From contig NZ_JACHJJ010000033.1 in the NCBI RefSeq assembly GCF_014203605.1, forward strand, positions 1 through 64,000: a DNA stretch of 64,000 nucleotides, written 5' to 3'. Source of the stretch: Thiemannella venezuelensis. Its GTDB lineage: Bacteria; Actinomycetota; Actinomycetes; Streptosporangiales; Streptosporangiaceae. The position numbers were made by a program, and so were the translations under genes. The notes under the pieces are model-generated. The model saw only the letters and a list, made by a program, of their open reading frames with translations, did not search any database and had not been told where the DNA came from. The stretch's first letter is position 1; each line of letters starts with the position of its first letter. Positions 42,795 through 51,191 of the stretch are shown in pieces.

Positions 42795-45062
42795 TCAGCC
42801 GAAGACGGCCGGGAGGGTGCCCGTGTGGACCTCGCGGAGCTCGGCGACCGGGATCTCCAGGACGCCCTCGACGGTCAGCGAGGCACCGCCGGTGGTGCCC
42901 AGGCCGTAGCAGGGGACCTCGTGGGCCGCGCAGAGCTCGGCGAAGGCGTCGAAGGACTCCGGCGCCACGGTCACCAGCGCGCGGGCCGCCGACTCGCTGA
43001 ACAGGTCGGTGAAGGCGTCGCCGCCCGGGAGGGAGACCGCGCAGCCGACGCCCTGGGCGAGGCAGGCCTCGGCCAGGGCGATGGCCAGGCCGCCGTCGGA
43101 CAGGTCGTGGGAGCCGGTCAGCAGACCGCGGGAGGCGGCCTCGGTGAGCACCCGCGCGAGGGCCCGCTCGGCCTCCAGGTCGGCCACCGGCGGCAGGCCG
43201 CCGAGGTGGCCGTGGGCGACGTGCGCCCACTCCGAGCCGCCGAGCTCCTCACGGGTCTCGCCGAGCAGGGCGACCCGGTCGCCCTCGCCGGTGAAGCCGC
43301 TGCGCACCCGCCCGGCCACGTCGTCGATGACGCCCAGCACGCCCACGACCGGGGTCGGGTGGATCGCGGCGGTCCCGGTCTGGTTGTAGAAGGAGACGTT
43401 GCCGCCGGTCACCGGGACGCCGAGGATCTTGCAGGCGTCGGCCAGGCCGCGCACCGCCTCGGCGAACTGCCACATGACCTCCGGGTCCTCGGGAGAGCCG
43501 AAGTTCAGGCAGTTGGTCACCGCCAGCGGGGTGGCGCCGGTCACGGCGACGTTCCGGTAGGCCTCGGCCAGGGCGAGCTGGGCCCCGGCGTAGGGGTCGA
43601 GGCGGGCGTAGCGGCCGTTGCCGTCGGTGGCCAGCGCGATGCCGCGGGTGGTCTCCTCGGCGCCCGGCATGGCCTCGCTGATCCGCAGCATCCCGGCGTC
43701 GGCGGGCTGGGCCAGCACGGTGTTGCCCCGGACGTACCGGTCGTACTGGGAGGTCACCCACTCCTTCGAGGCCAGGTTCGGCGAGCCGAGCAGCTGGAGC
43801 AGGGCCGCGCGCAGGTCCTCGGGGCGGGGCAGCTCCGCCGGGGAGTCGGCGTTGAGCGCGGCCTGCCCGGCGGGCTCGGTGAAGGGGCGCTCGTAGACCG
43901 GGCCCTCGTCGGCCGCGGTGCCCGGCGGGATGTCCACGATGGTCTCGCCGTGCCAGGTCATGACCAGGCGGCCGGAGTCGGTGACCTCGCCGATGACCGT
44001 CGCCGGGATGTCCCACTTGGCGCAGATCGCCATGAAGGCGTCGATGTCGTCGGGGGCGACGACCGCCATCATGCGCTCCTGCGATTCGCTCATCAGGATC
44101 TCTTCGGGCCGCAGCGACGGGTCGCGCAGCGGCACCAGGTCGAGCTGGACGTCCATGCCGCCGGTGCCCTTGGCCGCCAGCTCGGTGGTGGCGCAGGAGA
44201 CGCCGGCCGCGCCGAGGTCCTGGATGCCGACGACCACGTCCGCCTGGTACAGCTCCAGGCAGCACTCGATCAGCAGCTTCTCCATGAACGGGTCGCCGAC
44301 CTGCACGCTGGGCCGCTTGGCCTGCGACTCGTCCTCGAAGGTGGCGCTGGCCAGCACCGACGCGCCGCCGATGCCGTCGGGGCCGGTCAGCGCGCCGAAC
44401 AGCACGACCTTGTTGCCCGGGCCGGGCGCGGTGGCCAGCTTGATCTGGTCCTTGCGGAGCAGGCCCACGCAGAGCGCGTTGACCAGCGGGTTGCCGATGT
44501 AGCAGGGGTCGAAGACGACCTCGCCGCCGATGTTGGGCAGGCCCAGGCAGTTGCCGTAGTGGCTGATGCCCTCGACCACGCCGGGCAGCACGCGGCGGGT
44601 GTCGGCCTGGTCGGCGCCGCCGAAGCGCAGGGCGTCCATGACCGCGATCGGCCGGGCGCCCATCGACATGATGTCGCGGACGATGCCGCCGACGCCGGTG
44701 GCCGCGCCCTGGTGCGGCTCGACGTAGGACGGGTGGTTGTGGGACTCGATCTTGAAGGTGGCGGCCCAGCCGTCGCCGATGTCCACCACGCCGGCGTTCT
44801 CGCCCATGCCGACGAGCAGCGCCTCGGACTCCGGCGCCTTGGTGCCGAACTGGCGCAGGTGCACCTTGGAGGACTTGTAGGAGCAGTGCTCGCTCCACAT
44901 GACGCTGTAGATGGCCAGCTCGGAACTCGTCGGGCGGCGGCCGAGGATCTCGCGGACCCGGTCGTACTCGTCGAGCTTCATGCCCAGCTCGGCGTACGGC
45001 TGGCGCTCGTCCGGCGTGTCCGCGGCGCGCTTGACGGTGTCGAGGCTCACGTCGGGGCTCAC
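42795..45062 (-). CDS. purL: Phosphoribosylformylglycinamidine synthase, large subunit
   Basis: 755 residues, the small-type PurL that needs PurQ and PurS. Converts FGAR to FGAM with ATP and ammonia. Motifs: [98 protein letters not shown] and [21 protein letters not shown] precedes GTG 45062. Follows purQ with a 56-base spacer related to the purF-purM spacer. Confidence 0.97.
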   Translation of the reverse strand: MSPDVSLDTVKRAADTPDERQPYAELGMKLDEYDRVREILGRRPTSSELAIYSVMWSEHCSYKSSKVHLRQFGTKAPESEALLVGMGENAGVVDIGDGWAATFKIESHNHPSYVEPHQGAATGVGGIVRDIMSMGARPIAVMDALRFGGADQADTRRVLPGVVEGISHYGNCLGLPNIGGEVVFDPCYIGNPLVNALCVGLLRKDQIKLATAPGPGNKVVLFGALTGPDGIGGASVLASATFEDESQAKRPSVQVGDPFMEKLLIECCLELYQADVVVGIQDLGAAGVSCATTELAAKGTGGMDVQLDLVPLRDPSLRPEEILMSESQERMMAVVAPDDIDAFMAICAKWDIPATVIGEVTDSGRLVMTWHGETIVDIPPGTAADEGPVYERPFTEPAGQAALNADSPAELPRPEDLRAALLQLLGSPNLASKEWVTSQYDRYVRGNTVLAQPADAGMLRISEAMPGAEETTRGIALATDGNGRYARLDPYAGAQLALAEAYRNVAVTGATPLAVTNCLNFGSPEDPEVMWQFAEAVRGLADACKILGVPVTGGNVSFYNQTGTAAIHPTPVVGVLGVIDDVAGRVRSGFTGEGDRVALLGETREELGGSEWAHVAHGHLGGLPPVADLEAERALARVLTEAASRGLLTGSHDLSDGGLAIALAEACLAQGVGCAVSLPGGDAFTDLFSESAARALVTVAPESFDAFAELCAAHEVPCYGLGTTGGASLTVEGVLEIPVAELREVHTGTLPAVFG

Positions 45063-45118
45063 ACGACCTCCTCCGCCGGCCGCGTTCGCGACGCTGCTGT
45101 GTCTGTCGGCTCGCTCGC
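45063..45118 (-). repeat. purQ-purL spacer related to purF-purM spacer
   Basis: On the minus strand the spacer starts at the purQ stop (TGAGCGAGCGAGCCGA), contains CACAGCA and CGTCGCGA, and ends GGAGGAGGTCGTGTG. See 26600-26664. Confidence 0.65.
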
Positions 45119-45802
45119 TCACGCGTTCACCAGCTTCTTGAGGATCGAGGTGAAGAAGGCGCGGCCGTCGGTGCTCGGGGCCCCGGTCAGGTCCTCGACG
45201 GCGTGCTCGGGGTGGGGCATCAGGCCGACGACGTTGCCGGCCTCGTTGCGGATGCCCGCGATGTCGTTCAGGGAGCCGTTGGGGTTGCCGCCGGCGTAGC
45301 GGAAGACCACCTGGCCGCCCGCCTCCAGCGCCGCCAGGGTCGCCTCGTCGGCGACGTAGCGGCCCTCGCCGTGCTTGATCGGGAGCACGATCTCCTGGCC
45401 CTCGGCGAAGTCCGCGGTCCACGGGGTGGCGGTGCTCTCCACGCGGATGCCCTGGTCGCGGCAGATGTAGTGCAGCCCGGCGTTGCGCATCAGCGCGCCG
45501 GGGAGCAGGTGGGCCTCGCAGAGGATCTGGAAGCCGTTGCAGGTGCCCAGGACGGGGAGCCCGGCCCTGGCGGCGGGGATCAGCTCCTCCATCAGCGGCG
45601 CGAACCTGGAGATGGCCCCGCACCGCAGGTAGTCCCCGTAGGAGAACCCGCCGGGCAGGAAGACGGCGTCCACACCCTTGAGATCGGCGTCCGCGTGCCA
45701 GAGCGGGACGGCCTCGCCCCCCGCGTGGCGTACGGCGCGGGCCGCGTCCTGATCGTCAAGAGTTCCGGGAAAAGTGACGACGCCCACGCGGGCAGCACTC
45801 AT
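45119..45802 (-). CDS. purQ: Phosphoribosylformylglycinamidine synthase, glutaminase subunit
   Basis: 227 residues, class I glutamine amidotransferase supplying ammonia to PurL. The catalytic triad is Cys in [11 protein letters not shown] and His/Glu in [11 protein letters not shown]; other signatures are [20 protein letters not shown] and [13 protein letters not shown] 45802 chosen ([13 protein letters not shown]). Its upstream neighbour on the same strand is an RsbW-like ATPase gene, 193 bases away, rather than purS, so purQL probably has its own promoter in this gap. Confidence 0.97.
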   Translation of the reverse strand: MSAARVGVVTFPGTLDDQDAARAVRHAGGEAVPLWHADADLKGVDAVFLPGGFSYGDYLRCGAISRFAPLMEELIPAARAGLPVLGTCNGFQILCEAHLLPGALMRNAGLHYICRDQGIRVESTATPWTADFAEGQEIVLPIKHGEGRYVADEATLAALEAGGQVVFRYAGGNPNGSLNDIAGIRNEAGNVVGLMPHPEHAVEDLTGAPSTDGRAFFTSILKKLVNA

Positions 45803-45995
45803 GGCAGCGTTCCCCTCCACAAACGAGCGCCGCGCCGGCGTCTCACACGGCGGACGGCGGTCTGCGGCGGTGCGCCCAGGCTATCCGCTCCCGGTGAGCG
45901 GATCGCACCCGGACCCGTCGGATCGCACCATCCATCCCCGGACGACCGGCTCCGGCTTTGGAGGATCGTACGAACGGCCGGGCGGACCGGCGGGA

Positions 45996-46436
45996 TCAGA
46001 CCGAGGCGAGCTGCCGGGAACGGGCGGGGACGGCCTCCTCGTCCAGGTCGAGGCGCTTGCGCAGGTGCACGGTGGTCCCCCGCCCGGGGGCGGCGTCGAA
46101 GGAGAGCTCGTCCACCACGGCCTGCATGATCAGGATGCCGCGGCCGTTCTCGACGTCGGAGGAGGGGTAGCGGTCGGGCAGCCGGACCTGGCCGTGCCCG
46201 CCGTCGATGACGCGGACGTCGCAGCGGCCGTAGCCGATCGCGGCCTCGACCTGGTAGCGGTTGGCCGGGCCGCCGTGGCGCACCGCGTTGCCGCACGCCT
46301 CGCTGACCGCGAGCAGGATGTCGGAGACGCAGGTCTCGGTGACGTGGAGCGAGCGGAGGGAGTCGCCGAGCACTCTGCGGACCATGGGAATGCCGATGGC
46401 CTCTCTTGGCAGAGCCAACGAGAACTCGATATCCAC
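45996..46436 (-). CDS. RsbW-like ATP-binding protein (HATPase_c_2)
   Basis: 146 residues from GTG 46436, which has GGGAGGAAT upstream. GHKL-fold motifs: ILLAVSEACGNAVRHG (N box), VRVIDGGHG (G1, Asp that contacts adenine), NGRGILIMQAV (G2) and GTTVHL. It belongs to the anti-sigma-factor serine kinase group of actinomycetes. Such proteins bind sigma factors or STAS proteins. No STAS or sigma gene is adjacent; the STAS protein at 15.3 kb lacks the serine an RsbW kinase would modify. The gene lies between purS and purQ but seems to have its own regulatory region. Confidence 0.85.
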   Translation of the reverse strand: MDIEFSLALPREAIGIPMVRRVLGDSLRSLHVTETCVSDILLAVSEACGNAVRHGGPANRYQVEAAIGYGRCDVRVIDGGHGQVRLPDRYPSSDVENGRGILIMQAVVDELSFDAAPGRGTTVHLRKRLDLDEEAVPARSRQLASV

Positions 46437-46504
46437 CGGATTCCTCCCGGGGCCAGACGTCACCTTGTGAAGGTTTCCCGCCCCGAATCCGGCCTAACCG
46501 CAAA

Positions 46505-46580
46505 ATAACTGTGATGTTATCTGCCGTTGGTCAAGCCGTGGTGTTCGACGCGCGCCGCCATCGAATTGGCGCGTGCCAAT
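46505..46580 (-). promoter_or_regulatory. AT-rich palindromes upstream of RsbW-like gene
   Basis: ATAAC-N6-GTTAT (46505-46520) and ATTGGC-GCGT-GCCAAT (46565-46580) lie between purS and the ATPase gene in an unusually AT-rich stretch. They suggest a separately regulated promoter rather than a continuous purS-Q-L operon. Confidence 0.45.
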
Positions 46581-46608
46581 CGGAAACCCGTGTGTTCTGT
46601 GTGACGGT

Positions 46609-46854
46609 TCATTCCGCCACGGTGACCGTGAAATCCTCGATGACAGTGTTGGCCAGCAAGGTCTCGGCCATCTTTCGGACGTCCGAAATCGCCGCCTCGT
46701 CGGCCGGGCCGTCGAGCTCCACCTCGAACCGCTTGCCCTGCCGCACCGCGGAGACACCGGAGAAGCCGAGCCGCGGGAGCGCGCGGGCGATGGCCTGGCC
46801 CTGCGCGTCGAGAATCTCGGGCTTCAGCATGACGTCGACGATGACGCGCGCCAC
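46609..46854 (-). CDS. purS: Phosphoribosylformylglycinamidine synthase, PurS subunit
   Basis: 81 residues, the small scaffold subunit that couples PurQ to PurL. The compact fold reads ARVIVDVMLKPEILDAQGQA, VSAVRQGKRFEVELDG, AETLLANTVIEDFTV. CTGGAGG precedes the GTG start. In many actinobacteria purS directly precedes purQ; here an ATPase gene intervenes. Confidence 0.95.
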   Translation of the reverse strand: MARVIVDVMLKPEILDAQGQAIARALPRLGFSGVSAVRQGKRFEVELDGPADEAAISDVRKMAETLLANTVIEDFTVTVAE

Positions 46855-47229
46855 GGTGTTCCTCCAGGTGTAGCGGGACGGTCGGGCGCCTCAAGCGTAA
46901 CGGTCGCGCGGGACGGCCCGTCCCCGGGTCCTCCCGTGCGGTCCGCGCCTCTCCGGCCGGGGGCCTCGCCCGCCTCGCGGGAGGAGGGCGCTCCCGGCCG
47001 CGGGGCGCCTCCGCGCGGGGGCCGTACCTCCCGAGAGGGTGAAAAACGGATGGAGGGGGAACGGGGAGGGCATGGAGGTCCCGTCAGGTCTTGCGCGTAG
47101 GTATGTGACCTCTGCCACGATGTCCACAAACGCAGACGAACCACTACCAGAAGGATCGAATGCGTCGCTAACCGGCCGGACAAGAGCGGCGAACCCGCTC
47201 GGACGGCCCCGAGCACACAGGAGCGGCAC
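46855..47229. other. Intergenic region with divergent promoters
   Basis: About 375 bases between divergent purS and the E1alpha gene. The left half is very GC-rich; from 47040 it becomes more mixed, with AGGTC/GACCT arms (about 47087-47112) forming a loose inverted repeat. I see no gene. AGGAG at 47219 is the E1alpha ribosome site. Confidence 0.5.
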
Positions 47230-48348
47230 GTGACAGCCGACGCCTCTCGTGGTGCGCAAGCACCCCCCGAGCTCGTCCAGTTGCTGACCCCCGAGGGGGA
47301 GCGGGTCGAGCATCCCGACTACGACATCGACCTGACGCCGGAGGAGGTCCGCGGGCTCTACCGCGATCTGGTCCTGGTCCGCCGCGTCGACCTGGAGGCC
47401 GTGGCCCTGCAGCGCCAGGGCGAGCTGGGCATCTGGGCCTCCCTGCTCGGCCAGGAGGCCGCGCAGATCGGCTCGGGCCGGGCGCTCACCGACGCGGACA
47501 TGGCCTTCCCGACCTACCGCGAGCACGGCGTGGCCTGGTGCCGCGGGGTCGACCCGGTGAACCTCCTCGGCCTGTTCCGCGGGGTCAACCACGGCGGCTG
47601 GGATCCCGCCGAGCACAACTTCCACCTCTACACGATCGTGATCGGCAGCCAGACCCTGCACGCCGTCGGCTACGCCATGGGCGTGCAGCGCGACGGCGCC
47701 GTCGGCGAGGACGGCGCCGCCACGATCGTCTACTTCGGCGACGGCGCCACCTCCCAGGGCGACGTCAACGAGTCGTTCATCTGGGCGTCGGTGTTCAACG
47801 CGCCCGTGGTGTTCTTCTGCCAGAACAACCAGTGGGCCATCTCCGAGCCGCTGGAGAAGCAGTCGCGCATCCCGCTCTACCGCCGGGCCAGCGGGTTCGG
47901 CTTCCCCGGCGTCCGGGTCGACGGCAACGACGTGTTCGCCTGCCTCGCGGTGACCCGCCAGGCGCTGAAGAACGCCCGCGAGGGGCAGGGCCCGATGCTG
48001 ATCGAGGCCTTCACCTACCGGATGGGCGCGCACACCACCTCCGACGACCCGACCCGCTACCGGGTCCAGGACGAGCTGGAGGCGTGGAAGCTCAAGGACC
48101 CGATCGAGCGGGTCAGGGCCTACCTGTTCAAGAACCAGCTCGCCGACCAGGCGTTCTTCGACAAGATCGACGCCGAGGCCGACGAGCTCGGCAGGGACGT
48201 GCGCAGGCGCTGCCTGGCGATGCCCGACCCGGAGCCGCTCGCGATCTTCGACCACGTCTACGCGGAGCCGCACCGCCTGATGGACGAGGAGCGGGCCGCC
48301 TTCGCCGCCTACCTCGCCGGGTTCGAGAGCGAGGAGAGCAGCCGATGA
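47230..48348 (+). CDS. 2-oxoacid dehydrogenase E1 component, alpha subunit
   Basis: 372 residues. Thiamine-diphosphate enzyme that decarboxylates a 2-oxoacid and loads the acyl group on E2. The ThDP motif is VYFGDGATSQGDVNESFIWA followed by CQNNQWAIS; other marks are GIWASLLGQEAAQIGSG and AFTYRMGAHTTSDDPTRY. Sequence alone does not settle pyruvate versus branched-chain substrate; database labels for this family vary between PDH E1 alpha and BkdA. AGGAG precedes GTG 47230; its stop overlaps the beta-subunit ATG. The vdh gene in the same window would supply branched-chain oxoacids. Confidence 0.92.
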   Translation: MTADASRGAQAPPELVQLLTPEGERVEHPDYDIDLTPEEVRGLYRDLVLVRRVDLEAVALQRQGELGIWASLLGQEAAQIGSGRALTDADMAFPTYREHGVAWCRGVDPVNLLGLFRGVNHGGWDPAEHNFHLYTIVIGSQTLHAVGYAMGVQRDGAVGEDGAATIVYFGDGATSQGDVNESFIWASVFNAPVVFFCQNNQWAISEPLEKQSRIPLYRRASGFGFPGVRVDGNDVFACLAVTRQALKNAREGQGPMLIEAFTYRMGAHTTSDDPTRYRVQDELEAWKLKDPIERVRAYLFKNQLADQAFFDKIDAEADELGRDVRRRCLAMPDPEPLAIFDHVYAEPHRLMDEERAAFAAYLAGFESEESSR

Positions 48349-49325
48349 CGACGCTCACCCTGGCCAAGTCCCTGAACGAGGGCATGCGCAAGGCCATGGA
48401 GGACGACCCCAAGGTCCTCGTCATGGGCGAGGACGTGGGCAAGCTCGGCGGCGTCTTCCGCGTCACCGACGGGCTGCAGAAGGACTTCGGCGAGGAGCGG
48501 GTGATCGACACCCCGCTGGCCGAGTCGGGCATCATCGGCACGGCCATCGGCCTGGCGCTGCGCGGCTACCGGCCCGTCTGCGAGATCCAGTTCGACGGGT
48601 TCGTCTTCCCCGCCGCCGACCAGATCATCACCCAGCTCGCCAAGATGCCGCTGCGCTCGCTGGGCGCGCTCAAGCTCCCGGTGGTCGTGCGCATCCCGTG
48701 CGGCGGCGGCATCGGGGCGGTGGAGCACCACAGCGAGTCCCCCGAGGCGTACTTCACGCACACCGCGGGCCTGCGGGTGGTGGCCTGCTCCAACCCGGTG
48801 GACGCCTACACGATGATCCAGCAGGCGATCCGCTGCGACGACCCGGTCGTCTTCTTCGAGCCCAAGCGGCGCTACTGGGAGAAGGCCGAGGTCGACACCT
48901 CCGCCGCGGACGGCTGGCTCCCCTTCGACCGGGCCCGGATCGTACGGCCCGGCACGGACGTCACCCTGCTGGCCTACGGGCCGATGGTGAAGACCTGCCT
49001 GGAGGCCGCGGCCGCCGCGGAGGAGGACGGCCGCTCACTGGAGGTCGTGGACCTGCGCTCGCTCAACCCGCTGGACGCGGCCACGGTCACGGACTCCGTA
49101 CGGCGCACCGGGCGGTGCCTCGTGGTGCACGAGGCGCCCGTCTTCGGCGGGTTCGGCGCCGAGCTCGCCGCCCGGATCACCGAGGAGTGCTTCTACAGCC
49201 TGGAGGCCCCGGTGCTGCGCGTCGGCGGCCCGTCCACCCCGTACCCGCCCTCCCGGCTTGAGGAGCACTACCTGCCCGACCTGGACCGGGTCCTCGACGC
49301 CGTCGACCGCGCGTTCGCGTTCTGA
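48345..49325 (+). CDS. 2-oxoacid dehydrogenase E1 component, beta subunit
   Basis: 326 residues. Transketolase-like beta subunit completing the ThDP site: MGEDVGKLGGVFRVTDGLQK, DTPLAESGIIGTAIGLALRG, PVCEIQFDGFVFPAADQI, VVRIPCGGGIGAVEHHSESP and the C-terminal VHEAPVFGGFGAELAARI. The ATG overlaps the alpha stop (ATGA), so the subunits are translated together. Followed 12 bases later by E2. Confidence 0.93.
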   Translation: MTTLTLAKSLNEGMRKAMEDDPKVLVMGEDVGKLGGVFRVTDGLQKDFGEERVIDTPLAESGIIGTAIGLALRGYRPVCEIQFDGFVFPAADQIITQLAKMPLRSLGALKLPVVVRIPCGGGIGAVEHHSESPEAYFTHTAGLRVVACSNPVDAYTMIQQAIRCDDPVVFFEPKRRYWEKAEVDTSAADGWLPFDRARIVRPGTDVTLLAYGPMVKTCLEAAAAAEEDGRSLEVVDLRSLNPLDAATVTDSVRRTGRCLVVHEAPVFGGFGAELAARITEECFYSLEAPVLRVGGPSTPYPPSRLEEHYLPDLDRVLDAVDRAFAF

Positions 49326-49337
49326 GAGGGGAGACGG

Positions 49338-50735
49338 ATGAAGGAGTTCAAGCTCCCCGACGTGGGCGAGGGGCTGACCGAGGCCGAGATCGTCCGCTGG
49401 CACGTGAAGGCGGGCGACCCGGTCAAGGTCAACCAGACCATCGTGGAGATCGAGACCGCCAAGGCCATCGTCGAGCTGCCCTGCCCGTTCGAGGGCGTGG
49501 TCGCCGCGCTGATGGTCGAGGAGGGGCAGACCGTCGACGTGGGCACGCCCATCATCGCGGTGGACGACGGCTCGTCCCCGGCGCAGGCCGCCGGGGCGCG
49601 GGCCGGCCGTGCGGGCGGACCGGCCGGCGGGGAGGCGCTGTCCGGCGGGGAGGACGGCCGGGCGGCGGAGCCCGCGGGACGCGGCCAGGCGCTGGCCGAC
49701 GACATGGTGCCCGCGCCGCCCAAGGAGGAGCGCCAGCCCGTCCTGGTCGGCTACGGCGTCAAGATGGGGGCGGCCAAGCGCCGCCCCCGCAAGCAGCCGC
49801 CCGCGGCCTCCGCGCTCCCTGCGGCCCCGGCCGCCTCCGGGCCCGGGGCGGCCCGGGTCGCGGTGCTGGCCAAACCGCCGGTGCGCAAGCTCGCCAAGGA
49901 GCTCGGGGTGGACCTCGCCGCGCTGACCGGGACCGGGCCGCAGGGCTCGATCACCCGGGACGACGTGCACGCGGCCGCGGACACCGGTCCCGGGGCCGCG
50001 CCCGCGCGGCCGGCGGCGCACGCCGTACCGGCCGGCGGCGAGGAGCGGATCCCGGTCAAGGGCGTGCGGAAGGCGACCGCGCAGGCCATGGCGGCCTCCG
50101 CGTTCACCGCGCCGCACGTCACCGAGTTCCTCCAGGTGGACGTGACCGCGACGATGGAGGCGGTCGTGCGGCTGCGCGCGCTGCCCGACTTCGCCGAGGT
50201 CAAGGTCTCGCCGCTGCTCCTGGTCGCCAAGGCGGTGCTCGTCGCCGCCCGCCGTCATCCCATGATCAACTCGATGTGGGACGAGGCGGCCCAGGAGATC
50301 GTGGTCAAGCACTACGTGAACCTCGGCATCGCCGCCGCCACCCCGCGCGGCCTGCTCGTGCCCAACATCAAGAACGCCCACGCCCTGTCGCTCCCCGAGC
50401 TGGCGGCGGCGCTCGGTTCGCTGGCCGAGACCGCGCGGGCGGGCCGCACGCAGCCCGCGGACATGTCCGGGGGAACGTTCACGATCACCAACGTGGGCGT
50501 GTTCGGGGTGGACGCCGGAACCCCGATCCTCAACCCGGGCGAGTCCGCGATCCTGGCCTTCGGGCAGGTCAGGGAGCTGCCGTGGGTGGTGGACGGGCAG
50601 ATCGTGCCGCGCAGGGTGTGCACACTCGCGCTCTCCTTCGACCACCGGATCGTGGACGGCGAGCTGGGCTCGCTGTTCCTCCGCGACGTCGGCGCCATGC
50701 TCCAGGACCCCCTGCGCATGCTCGCCTGGGGCTGA
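49338..50735 (+). CDS. Dihydrolipoamide acyltransferase (E2) of 2-oxoacid dehydrogenase
   Basis: 465 residues. One lipoyl domain (1-77) with the lipoylated Lys42 in IETAKAIVEL, an Ala/Pro/Gly linker, a basic patch GAAKRRPRKQPPAA, the E1/E3-binding domain VRKLAKELGVDLAALTGTGP (about 185-220), and the catalytic domain from about 235 ending in the active-site SFDHRIVDGELG. It transfers the acyl group to CoA. No E3 gene is present, so the shared dihydrolipoamide dehydrogenase must be elsewhere. Strong ribosome site GAGAGGGGAG precedes the ATG. Confidence 0.93.
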   Translation: MKEFKLPDVGEGLTEAEIVRWHVKAGDPVKVNQTIVEIETAKAIVELPCPFEGVVAALMVEEGQTVDVGTPIIAVDDGSSPAQAAGARAGRAGGPAGGEALSGGEDGRAAEPAGRGQALADDMVPAPPKEERQPVLVGYGVKMGAAKRRPRKQPPAASALPAAPAASGPGAARVAVLAKPPVRKLAKELGVDLAALTGTGPQGSITRDDVHAAADTGPGAAPARPAAHAVPAGGEERIPVKGVRKATAQAMAASAFTAPHVTEFLQVDVTATMEAVVRLRALPDFAEVKVSPLLLVAKAVLVAARRHPMINSMWDEAAQEIVVKHYVNLGIAAATPRGLLVPNIKNAHALSLPELAAALGSLAETARAGRTQPADMSGGTFTITNVGVFGVDAGTPILNPGESAILAFGQVRELPWVVDGQIVPRRVCTLALSFDHRIVDGELGSLFLRDVGAMLQDPLRMLAWG

Positions 50736-50880
50736 CCCGCGCAACCGCGGGGGTGGGAGACGGCCGCTCCCGCCCCCGCCGTACGCTGGCGGGGCACCCG
50801 ACCGAGAGCGTGCTCACCTGCCGGTGGTCACCACCGGGAGTCTGCCGGACGGCTTACTCCCAGAACTGATGAGGACGGCC

Positions 50881-51180
50881 ATGTTCCGCCATATCGTGCT
50901 GTTCACCTGGGCAGAGGGAACCACCGACGAGCAGAGGGCCGCGGTGGCGACCGAGCTCGGCAGGCTCCCGGAGATCATCCCCGAGATCCGGGCCTACACC
51001 CTCGGCACCGACGCGGGAGTGAACCCGGGCAACCACGAGTTCGCGCTCATCGCGGACTTCGACGGCGTCGACGACTACCTCGTCTACCGCGACCACCCGG
51101 CCCACCAGGCCGTGATCGCCGAGCACATCAAGCCGATCCTGGCCTCCCGCGCCGCCATCCAGTACACGGTCGGCGGCTGA
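50881..51180 (+). CDS. Dabb-domain (stress responsive A/B barrel) protein
   Basis: 99 residues, a dimeric alpha/beta barrel domain: MFRHIVLFTWAEGTTDEQRA, then FALIADFDGVDDYLVYRDHP and AHQAVIAEHIKPIL. Function of the family is unclear; some act as cyclases or aldolases in polyketide pathways. ATG 50881 is the natural start; the in-frame GTG upstream adds nothing recognisable. It ends 11 bases before the convergent sensor kinase gene. Confidence 0.85.
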   Translation: MFRHIVLFTWAEGTTDEQRAAVATELGRLPEIIPEIRAYTLGTDAGVNPGNHEFALIADFDGVDDYLVYRDHPAHQAVIAEHIKPILASRAAIQYTVGG

Positions 51181-51191
51181 CGCCGCGGCCG

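Noticed and set aside
47230-50735. Firm naming of the complex as branched-chain (bkd) or pyruvate dehydrogenase
   Set aside because: Motifs are shared by both groups; the vdh gene in the window is only weak context, so no gene symbol was given.
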